Positions 51,385-59,018 of a stretch of DNA of 61,827 bases are shown in pieces. Each line of letters starts with the position of its first letter. The first letter of the stretch is position 1. Source of the DNA: an uncultured Clostridium sp. Lineage in GTDB: Bacteria; Bacillota; Clostridia; Lachnospirales; Lachnospiraceae. The notes beneath the pieces were generated by a model, which saw only the letters and a program-made list of their open reading frames with translations, did not search any database and was not told the origin of the DNA. Where the stretch lies: assembly GCF_900547735.1 (NCBI RefSeq), contig NZ_URHZ01000025.1, forward strand, positions 1 through 61,827, in the 5' to 3' direction. A program made the position numbers and the translations under genes.

Positions 51385-52710
51385 TTATTTAAATATGACT
51401 AAATAAATCTGCCAGAAACCTGTTAAAGTAACAATACCAACCAAAATTGGAGTAATGAAACGAATTGCGATAATCCAGAGCTTTTTCAGCTTGAATGGAA
51501 CGCCGTCCCTCTCAATTTCACTAATCAGATACTCGGGATGCCACTTCCATCCCACATAGTAACACATCGTAAGTCCGCCCAGCGGAAGCAGAATATTATC
51601 CGTAATCACACCGATAAAATCAAAGACGCTGTATTTCAGGATTGTGATGTCCCCAAGCATTCCAAAGGAAAGCGCGCTGGGAATTCCCAGAAGGAAAATG
51701 GCGCTTCCTATCACAAGGGTCGCCTTGCGCCGTGACCACTTCAGTGTGTCGATTGCAAAGGATACCGGCACCTCCAGCAGCGCAATGGCGCTCGTCACCG
51801 CCGCAAAAAATACAAGGGCAAAAAACAGGAAAGCAAACAGCGGACCGCCCTTTATCTCGGCAAATACCATCGGCAGCGTGCCGAAGATCAGTCCGGGTCC
51901 CTGCGTCGGTTCCAGATGGAAGGAAAATACGGCCGGGAAGATGGCGACTCCTGCCAGGATGGCAATCGCCGTATCAAGGCCGGCAACGGAAAGACAGCTT
52001 CTCGGAATATTCTCTTTCTCACTCAGATAACTGCCGTATGTGATGGTAATACCCATACAGAGGCTGAGAGAATAGAAAACCTGTCCCAGAGCGGCGCTGA
52101 CCGAACTTAAACTGAATCCGGAACCCTCCGGGGAAAAGATAAATTTAAGGCCTTCCGATGCTCCCGGAAGCGTCACGCTTCTCACGATAATAATGAGCAG
52201 AAGCACAAACAGCAAAGGCATCATAAACTTGCTGGCCTTCTCAATGCCGCTGATGCCGAAGAAACAGATCGCCGTCGTGATCGCCATAAAGACAAAATGC
52301 CAGATAACCGGCTCCTCGGTGCTGATAAACGCGGTAAAATCGGCCGGAGCCGCAAGCGTTGTGCCGTAGCTGATAATATACTTGATAATCCAGCCTCCGA
52401 TAACGCTGTAATAGCTTAAAATGATAAACGCCGCCAGGGTGCCGAAAATTCCTACAATTCTGGCATGGGGATCGATATCGGCGTAGGCCTGCACCGGATC
52501 ATGGCGCGTCTTTCTGCCCAGGGACATCTCCGTCATCATGACCGGCAGTCCCAGGATTACAATAAAGGCCAGGTAGGCGACAAGGAATGGAAATCCGCCG
52601 TTTCTTCCCATCAGATAAGGGAATTTCCACAGATTCCCAAGGCCGATGGCGGCACCTGCCGTCGCCATGATAAAGCCAAGCTTGCTGGCCCATTGATTTC
52701 TCGTATTCAT
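51385..52710 (-). CDS. Sodium-dependent SNF (neurotransmitter:sodium symporter) family transporter
   Basis: 441 residues with 11-12 membrane segments. The first segment carries LGFIMATAGAAIGLGNLWKFPYLMGRNGG, the core of which (GNLWKFPY) is the Na+ and amino-acid binding hallmark of LeuT-like transporters. It should import an amino acid or related amine. AAGAGGACATAATTT precedes ATG. It starts 35 bp after the NhaC-type antiporter stop, so the two are co-transcribed; the antiporter may recycle the sodium that drives uptake. Confidence 0.93.
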   Translation of the reverse strand: MNTRNQWASKLGFIMATAGAAIGLGNLWKFPYLMGRNGGFPFLVAYLAFIVILGLPVMMTEMSLGRKTRHDPVQAYADIDPHARIVGIFGTLAAFIILSYYSVIGGWIIKYIISYGTTLAAPADFTAFISTEEPVIWHFVFMAITTAICFFGISGIEKASKFMMPLLFVLLLIIIVRSVTLPGASEGLKFIFSPEGSGFSLSSVSAALGQVFYSLSLCMGITITYGSYLSEKENIPRSCLSVAGLDTAIAILAGVAIFPAVFSFHLEPTQGPGLIFGTLPMVFAEIKGGPLFAFLFFALVFFAAVTSAIALLEVPVSFAIDTLKWSRRKATLVIGSAIFLLGIPSALSFGMLGDITILKYSVFDFIGVITDNILLPLGGLTMCYYVGWKWHPEYLISEIERDGVPFKLKKLWIIAIRFITPILVGIVTLTGFWQIYLVIFK

Positions 52711-52745
52711 AAATTATGTCCTCTTACTTTCTCATTAATCGCATT

Positions 52746-54032
52746 CTATCCCTGCTGTCTCTTCTTTATAAAAATGAAAATCAGTCCGCTGACTCCCATT
52801 AATATCGGATAAAAACAGTATGGTATAATGTCAAACGGAGTGAGCCCCGTCAGGCTGGCCGCCGCCAGAAGCTGCGCGCCGTAAGGAATCAGTCCCTGTC
52901 CCATGGAGCTGAACATATCCAGGAGGGATGCCGAACGCCTCGGCGTCACACCGAAGTCATTGCTGATTTCCTTTGCAATCGGACCTGCCATTACAATGGC
53001 AACCGTATTGTTGGCCGTACACATATCGACGAGAAGCGACAGAGCTGCAATCCCCAGCTCTCCCCCCTTCTCACTGTTGATTCTCTTCCGTATGAAGGAA
53101 AGCACAAAATCGATGCCGCCGTATTCCTTCACCAGGGCCACGATACAGGCCACGATCATGGAAATAACGGTAATATCATACATCCCCATGATTCCGTCAC
53201 CGACATGGACAAACATTTCCGCCGCTCCGAAAGCTCCGGTAGCCAGTCCCACAATAAGAGACAGCACGGTTCCCGATATCAGCACAATAAAAACATTAAT
53301 TCCGGCCAGGGCGCCTATGAGCACCACCAGATATGGAAGAACCTTAAATATGTTGTAAGAAAGAGCGCCCACGTCATACTCCGATTTCCCCGCCAATACA
53401 AGGAAAATAATCACGGTCACCACCGCTGCCGGAAGCACGATCATGAAGTTCTCGCGGAACTTGTCCTTCATCTCGCAGCCCTGTGTTTTAACAGCCGCAA
53501 TCGTCGTGTCCGAAATCATGGAAAGGTTGTCACCGAACATCGCTCCGCCGACTACCGCTCCCGCGCAGAGCGCCAGTGAAAAACCGGTCTTATCGCTGAT
53601 TCCCACGGCAATCGGTCCAAGCGCCGTGATCGTTCCCACAGACGTACCCATGGAAATGGAAATAAAACAGGCGATGACAAAAAGGCCCGCCACTGCCATT
53701 CCGGACGGCATGACGGAAAGTCCCAGCGCCACGGTGCTCTCCACACCGCCCGCCGCCTTGACCGAACCGGAGAAGGCGCCGGCCGCAAGGAAAATCAGGC
53801 ACATTGTAATAATGTTCTCATCCCCGACTCCCGCTGCCGCCAGCTTGATTTTTTCGGAAAATTTGAGGCTGCGGTTCTGCGCAAAGGCTACCACCAGCGC
53901 TATCAGAAATGCTACGATTGCAGGCATGCTGTAAAAATCACCTGTTATAAATCCTGATCCAAGAAAAATTAAAAGAAACACGACAATAGGAAGAAGCGCC
54001 GACGCTCTTCCCTTATTTTCACTCTGACTCAT
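52746..54032 (-). CDS. NhaC family Na+/H+ antiporter
   Basis: 428 residues with about 11 membrane segments. SMGTSVGTITALGPIAVGIS and GAVVGGAMFGDNLSMISDTT are typical of the NhaC family, as is the C-terminal FSSMGQGLIPYGAQLLAAAS. Exports Na+ in exchange for protons or, in relatives, malate/lactate. GGGGGATTTCC precedes ATG. First gene of the NhaC-SNF pair. Confidence 0.9.
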   Translation of the reverse strand: MSQSENKGRASALLPIVVFLLIFLGSGFITGDFYSMPAIVAFLIALVVAFAQNRSLKFSEKIKLAAAGVGDENIITMCLIFLAAGAFSGSVKAAGGVESTVALGLSVMPSGMAVAGLFVIACFISISMGTSVGTITALGPIAVGISDKTGFSLALCAGAVVGGAMFGDNLSMISDTTIAAVKTQGCEMKDKFRENFMIVLPAAVVTVIIFLVLAGKSEYDVGALSYNIFKVLPYLVVLIGALAGINVFIVLISGTVLSLIVGLATGAFGAAEMFVHVGDGIMGMYDITVISMIVACIVALVKEYGGIDFVLSFIRKRINSEKGGELGIAALSLLVDMCTANNTVAIVMAGPIAKEISNDFGVTPRRSASLLDMFSSMGQGLIPYGAQLLAAASLTGLTPFDIIPYCFYPILMGVSGLIFIFIKKRQQG

Positions 54033-54221
54033 GGAAATCCCCCTGTTTATTTAGTAAGTAAAAGCTATATCTGATATAACCAGACATTATAGTACATAAT
54101 TATATATGATCTGAGCTTTTGTTTCAATAGAAATCTCTCTCTCTTTTTTCCTGCTTCCTGTGAACTTATCTCTCTTCCTTCCATATAATAATATATAAAA
54201 AACAAGCGAGGTATCAGATAT

Positions 54222-54833
54222 ATGGAAACCTACAACTATGACGATACGACTGCAACCCCCGGCTTCGGCCCTGAAGGTCCCGTTACTCCTTCTGTTCCCG
54301 ACAACGGAAATGCAAATGACGTTCCGGCCACTCCCGGTTTCGGTCCGGAAGGCACGCCTACCCCTTCTCTTCCCAGCAATGGCAGCGACGTTCCGGCTAC
54401 TCCCGGTTTCGGCCCCATCGGCCCTGTAACTCCTTCTCTCCCCTCCAACAACAATCAGGGATGCATCAACTGTACCGGCACGGTGGTATGGCCAAACTCC
54501 CCGACAGGAATTCTCTGGACCTGGGGAACTCTCTCTCCATTCTTCTCCACGACCTCCGATATTGCCCATGTACGTTTCTACAATGCGGCAGCCATTCGTG
54601 AACCCCTTGACATTTACTTAAACGGACGCCTTGTCGTGTCTAATCTGGACTACATGAATTATACCAGGTATCTTCACATCATTCCGGGCGTATACCGGCT
54701 GACCATCTACAGAAGAACAAATCCCGGCGTTCCGATTATCGACACAGGAGTTCAGTTCCGCGGCGGAAACAGCTATACACTGGCTATCCTCGGAACGGTA
54801 AACAACTTCTCCGTACAGATCATAACCGCCTAA
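54222..54833 (+). CDS. DUF4397 protein with Pro/Gly-rich repeat tail at the N-terminus
   Basis: 203 residues. Residues 1-85 contain three near-identical repeats of the type ATPGFGPEGPVTPSVP (starting near residues 8, 31 and 51), separated by Asn/Asp-rich linkers. A short CINCTG motif follows. The C-terminal 100 residues resemble DUF4397: AHVRFYNAAAIREPLDIYLN, GRLVVSNLDYMNYTRYLHII, PGVYRLTIYRRTNPG. No signal peptide is seen, as for spore-surface or cytoplasmic-assembly proteins. The DNA repeat suggests length changes by slippage. GAGGT precedes ATG; a TATAAT lies upstream. Confidence 0.75.
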   Translation: METYNYDDTTATPGFGPEGPVTPSVPDNGNANDVPATPGFGPEGTPTPSLPSNGSDVPATPGFGPIGPVTPSLPSNNNQGCINCTGTVVWPNSPTGILWTWGTLSPFFSTTSDIAHVRFYNAAAIREPLDIYLNGRLVVSNLDYMNYTRYLHIIPGVYRLTIYRRTNPGVPIIDTGVQFRGGNSYTLAILGTVNNFSVQIITA

Positions 54834-54926
54834 AATGGCAGCCGCATAGCGGCAGATTACCTCTTCGCGTGAGTGCGCATCCTGCGCAGGGGGCTTTTTA
54901 TATCACAGGAGCACTTTCCTATGATA

Positions 54927-54976
54927 TAAAAAACGGACAGAACCGCTTATATAATCAGGGTTCTGTCCGTTTTTTT
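54927..54976. terminator. Bidirectional terminator
   Basis: AAAAAACGGACAGAACC pairs with GGTTCTGTCCGTTTTTT around a 14-base loop; T runs are present on both strands, between the DUF4397 and DtxR genes. Confidence 0.92.
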
Positions 54977-55021
54977 ATGAAAGGCGGCAAAAAGCCCGCA
55001 ATCCATGCCGCTCACTTTTGC

Positions 55022-55408
55022 TTATTTCCCTTCGGCGGGATTTGTCTTCTCCGTCACATGCTTCTTGATTGCCGCGAAGCTCTCCGAGCTTACAACGTGT
55101 TCAATCCTGCAGGCGTCCTCAACCGCTGTCTCCCTGCTCACCCCGAGCGCCACGAGCAGATCGGTGAGCATCGTATGACGCTCATAAATCGTCTCGGCGA
55201 TCTCCCGGCCGGAGGGCTCCAGCGTGATATATCCCTCATGATCCATGGAGATGTAACCGTTCTCCCTCAGGTTTTTCATTGCAATGCTGACGCTGGGCTT
55301 GGAATATCCCAGTTCATTCACAATATCGATGGAACGTATCATCGGTTTGCGCCTGCTCAATACAAGTATTGTCTCCAGGTAATCTTCTGCTGACTGCTGT
55401 ATTTTCAA
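55022..55408 (-). CDS. DtxR/MntR family metal-responsive regulator
   Basis: 128 residues. The N-terminal winged helix is SAEDYLETILVLSRR and VNELGYSKPSVSIAMKNLRE; the metal-sensing dimerisation part follows with ERHTMLTDLLVALG, CRIEHVVSSESFAAI. MntR-type proteins repress manganese or iron uptake when metal is abundant. The start is TTG at 55408, supported by GAGGAGAGG upstream. It begins 15 bp after the PBP1A gene on the same strand. That pairing suggests it is transcribed with a cell-wall synthase, which is unusual for a metal regulator. Confidence 0.9.
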   Translation of the reverse strand: MKIQQSAEDYLETILVLSRRKPMIRSIDIVNELGYSKPSVSIAMKNLRENGYISMDHEGYITLEPSGREIAETIYERHTMLTDLLVALGVSRETAVEDACRIEHVVSSESFAAIKKHVTEKTNPAEGK

Positions 55409-55423
55409 AATAACCTCTCCTCT

Positions 55424-58165
55424 TTATTCTACAATCTCCATCGCAGGTCCCTGCGGTATATCCTGTCTCCCCTTGTTGCCGGTATCGCTTCCCGGACCGG
55501 AAGGAACCGTCTCCGGCGGTGCTTCCTCCTGTGTCGGTATCTCGACCGGCGGCAGGACAGGCGGTGGCGCAGCCACTGCTCCCGAGCTGCTTCCCGATGA
55601 ATTCAGAATTCCCTTCATCCTGTTTCTCAGCGTGGTTCCCGAGATTTGGTTAATGAGTGCATCGGCCTCGCCCTTAAGCTGTTTTCTCGTGCTGGAGCCA
55701 GATTTTCTCATCTGATCAATCAGTTCCTGGGCTGCATCGGCCAGAGCGTGATCCTTACGGAAATCGCCTACCGTATACCCCTCGGAGAGCATCTCGTCAT
55801 CGTCACGGCCCGGCAGGTATTCGCTGCCGTCCCCGATTCCGGTCTCCGGTCCCGGCTTTGTAAATGCCGCCGGTTCCAGGCCGTCCACCAGCTGCACCAT
55901 CGCTTTCTTCCATATAGATGCGGGATAGGTGGCTCCGTAAAGGTTCGACAGCATCTTCGGCTGGTCGTAGCCGACCCATACGGAAACCGTATAATACGGC
56001 GTCATGCCGCAGAACCAGCCGTCCTTACTGCTGTTGGTCGTACCGGTCTTACCGGCAGCCTCAATATCGCCTCTCCAGCCCATCGAAGCGGCCGTACCCC
56101 TTGTGATAACGCCCTTCATAATATCTGCCATCACGTTGGCCGTATTCTCCTGATAAACCTGGATAACCGGATATTCTTCAAAAACATCTTTTCCCGTATT
56201 GTCGATCAGCTTCATGATACAGGTCGGTTCCTTATACCGTCCGCTGTCCGCCAGGGCCGCGTAGGCTCCGGCCATCTCCTCCGTCGTGGCTCCGTATGTA
56301 AATCCGCCGAGAGCCGATGCGGGATAATAGTCGTCGGGAACGATATTGTCAAATCTCATCTGAGTGAGGTAGGACATCCCAAGCTCCGGTGTAATGTCAT
56401 CGTAGATATACCATGCAACACCGTTCCGGCTCTTCTCAAGCGCCGTCCTCAGAGGCATCATGTCGCCCGGAAGATCTTTTACTACGGCATCCTTCTTCTT
56501 GGCGTCCTCCACCTTGATGTTCTTCACCATGGTCGTGGATTTGTATCCGTTCTCCAGAGCCGGTGCATAGACGATCAGCGGTTTGATGGTACTTCCCGGC
56601 TGACGGAAGCTCTGAAACGCACGGTTCAGCGTATAAGTGTCCGTCTCCTGGCTGCGTCCGCCTACAATGGCAACCACCTTGTTATTGCTGTTGTCTACTA
56701 CGGTCGCCGCTCCCTGAAGGGAATAAATGCCGTTGGCCGCCACCGCATCGTCGAATGTCAGAACGCTGTCCACCGATTCCTGCAGCATCTGCTGCTTGGC
56801 GGGATCCAGGGAGGTGTAAATGGTATAACCGCCGGTATAGAGGTTATCCCTCTCCTGACTGTAGACTTCTTCATACTGCTTCTTGTATTCCAGGTACTTT
56901 TCCTTATCCTGGAAACCGTACTTGAATTCAAATCCGTCCATCCGCATCAGATAGCGGATTGCACAGTCAATGGCATACGTCGTCTCATAATTTCTCATCG
57001 GCGTCTTCTGCCTCTGCACATTGATGGTCTCATTAAGCGCTTCCGTGTACTCCTTCTCCGAGATAAAGCCCATATCCTTCATATCGCCCAGGATCTTGTC
57101 TCTCCTCTTAATCGCGTTCTCCGGATGCTTGTACGGGTTATAGTAGGACGGCGAGTTCGGTATTGCGCACAGATATGCAATCTGGCTGAGGCTCAGGTCA
57201 CCGGCATCCATGCCGAAATATCCCCTGGCCGCCGCCTGAAGGCCGTAATACGTATTGGCAAAGCTGATATCGTTAATATAAAATTCCATGATCTGCTTCT
57301 TCGTGTACTTCTTCGTCAGATCGATGGCGACAAGCATCTCCTTGGCCTTACGCTCGATGGAGACTTCCCTTGTCAGGAACCTGTTTCGTGCAAGCTGCTG
57401 GGTGATCGTGCTGGCTCCGTGCACTTCCTCCCCTTCCGTCTTAAAATAGTTAACGGCAACACGGAAAATTCCCTTCATGTCAATTCCCGAGTTGTCCCAG
57501 AATGTCCTGTCCTCAATGGCGATAAATGCGTTCACCGCATATTCCGGTATCTCCTCATAGGGAAGATAACTGGAATCCTCATCCCCGGTCAGCTTCGCCA
57601 GTACATCGCCGTTGGCGTCATAGATGAAGCTGGCCTCCTGAAGGCGGAACGTGTCAAGCGTGCTGGCCTCCACAATCCCATCCACCTGGGCTTTGTATTC
57701 CTTGTACATCGGATAGACCTTGTAGGCCCCAATCCCGGCTGCCGCCAGAAGGGCTATCACACAGATGATGAACAGCGTCATAAACATGACTTTCAGGACC
57801 TTGAACATGGACCGGAAAACGATCTTTATATATCTCCACAGTCCCTTGGAATTGTCCTCTTTTTTCTTCTTTTCCTGTTTTTTGAGTTTTTTCTGCTGCT
57901 TTATTTCACGTTTTTTATCTTTTCTGCTCTTCCTCTGTCTTTGCTGTCCGCCAGTGGCCGGTGCGTTCGGCTGAGTTCCTTCCGGCTGCCTATCCCGTCC
58001 GTCATCCGTCCGGTTATCTGATTCATTTACCGCCCGGCTTTCCGAAACGGTTCCTGTCTGCTGTCTCTGAGCAGCTTCAGACTGGCTACCCGGTTTATTT
58101 TCCGGCATATTCTCTGTTTTAATTTCCTGAGTGTTATCCAGTATGCCTTCCTCTCTACCTTCCAT
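55424..58165 (-). CDS. Class A penicillin-binding protein (PBP1A-type)
   Basis: 913 residues. A charged Lys-rich cytoplasmic tail (about 1-100) is followed by a membrane segment at about 115-140 (LFIICVIALLAAAGIGAYKV). The glycosyltransferase domain (about 185-360) has EDRTFWDNSGIDMKG and HGASTITQQLARN. The transpeptidase domain has the catalytic serine in GSTIKPLIVY, the second motif SRNG, and KTG in AGKTGTTNSSKDG. The C-terminus has a roughly 200-residue Gly/Ser/Pro-rich tail that may contact the wall. AAGGGG precedes ATG. A DtxR-type gene follows 15 bp later. Confidence 0.95.
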   Translation of the reverse strand: MEGREEGILDNTQEIKTENMPENKPGSQSEAAQRQQTGTVSESRAVNESDNRTDDGRDRQPEGTQPNAPATGGQQRQRKSRKDKKREIKQQKKLKKQEKKKKEDNSKGLWRYIKIVFRSMFKVLKVMFMTLFIICVIALLAAAGIGAYKVYPMYKEYKAQVDGIVEASTLDTFRLQEASFIYDANGDVLAKLTGDEDSSYLPYEEIPEYAVNAFIAIEDRTFWDNSGIDMKGIFRVAVNYFKTEGEEVHGASTITQQLARNRFLTREVSIERKAKEMLVAIDLTKKYTKKQIMEFYINDISFANTYYGLQAAARGYFGMDAGDLSLSQIAYLCAIPNSPSYYNPYKHPENAIKRRDKILGDMKDMGFISEKEYTEALNETINVQRQKTPMRNYETTYAIDCAIRYLMRMDGFEFKYGFQDKEKYLEYKKQYEEVYSQERDNLYTGGYTIYTSLDPAKQQMLQESVDSVLTFDDAVAANGIYSLQGAATVVDNSNNKVVAIVGGRSQETDTYTLNRAFQSFRQPGSTIKPLIVYAPALENGYKSTTMVKNIKVEDAKKKDAVVKDLPGDMMPLRTALEKSRNGVAWYIYDDITPELGMSYLTQMRFDNIVPDDYYPASALGGFTYGATTEEMAGAYAALADSGRYKEPTCIMKLIDNTGKDVFEEYPVIQVYQENTANVMADIMKGVITRGTAASMGWRGDIEAAGKTGTTNSSKDGWFCGMTPYYTVSVWVGYDQPKMLSNLYGATYPASIWKKAMVQLVDGLEPAAFTKPGPETGIGDGSEYLPGRDDDEMLSEGYTVGDFRKDHALADAAQELIDQMRKSGSSTRKQLKGEADALINQISGTTLRNRMKGILNSSGSSSGAVAAPPPVLPPVEIPTQEEAPPETVPSGPGSDTGNKGRQDIPQGPAMEIVE

Positions 58166-58336
58166 TTCATACCCCTTTTGTCATCAGTATATTTCTGCCG
58201 CAGGCAGAGTATGTCTCTTACCATTATAGGAGATTTCATCTTAAAGAACAACCACTAATTCCAAAACTTCCTTCTGTAACCGCCTGTTTTTTCACGAATA
58301 GTATAAAATAACAGGAATTTTTAGAAGGAATTATCC

Positions 58337-58972
58337 ATGAATACCACCTTTCCCCAACTCTTTCTGCTGATAACCGCCCTGTCGCTGGATGCCTTTGCCG
58401 CCAGCTTTGTTTATGGAACAGACCGCGTAAAAATCCCGGCTGCCTCAGTCGCTGTCATCACAGCGCTGTCCACCGGGATTCTCGTCCTCTTTCTTTTGCT
58501 GGGCAAGGGGTTCGGCAGCCTGATACCTGCCAGGGCCACCTCCATACTCTGCTTCCTGATTCTTTTTATTCTCGGATTTGTCAAACTGTTTGACAGCACC
58601 ATTAAATCCGTGATCAGGAAATCAGAATTTTTCGAGCGGAAGGTTTGTTTTTCCATCTCGCAACTGAATTTTATCCTGACCGTCTATGCCGATCCGTCGG
58701 CAGCCAACGGGGAGGACATTGCCGTCCTCTCTCCCGTGGAGGCACTGTCCCTCGGCCTGGCGCTCTCTTTAGACAGTGCGGCGGCCGGATTTGGCGCCGG
58801 CATGATGGTCACCCATATGCCGCTCACCATCGCCCTGTCCCTGGTTCTCAATACAGCCGCAGTCCTCATCGGAAGCGGCCTCGGGCGGATCCTTGCCAAA
58901 CGTTCCAGCCTCGACTTATCCTGGCTCAGCGGCCTGCTCTTAATCGGGCTGGCCATCGGAAAACTTTTATAA
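58337..58972 (+). CDS. YtaF-type sporulation membrane protein (MntP-related)
   Basis: 211 residues with six membrane segments in two halves, each carrying a conserved Asp: LITALSLDAFAASFVYG (half 1) and LGLALSLDSAAAGFGAG (half 2). YtaF is a sporulation protein in Bacillus; the fold is that of the MntP manganese exporter. Cation transport in the spore or mother cell is likely but not shown. Divergent from PBP1A; the ribosome binding site is AGAAGG. The 3' end converges with the P-type ATPase. Confidence 0.88.
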   Translation: MNTTFPQLFLLITALSLDAFAASFVYGTDRVKIPAASVAVITALSTGILVLFLLLGKGFGSLIPARATSILCFLILFILGFVKLFDSTIKSVIRKSEFFERKVCFSISQLNFILTVYADPSAANGEDIAVLSPVEALSLGLALSLDSAAAGFGAGMMVTHMPLTIALSLVLNTAAVLIGSGLGRILAKRSSLDLSWLSGLLLIGLAIGKLL

Positions 58973-59018
58973 CGGCAGTTTTTCCTCCACCACCACTTTT
59001 CTACGTCACTCTTCTCCG

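Noticed and set aside
55646..58021. 791-codon open frame on the plus strand opposite PBP1A
   Set aside because: It is the antisense shadow of a clear PBP1A gene with all catalytic motifs; composition is His/Arg/Leu-rich and shows no domain or ribosome binding site.
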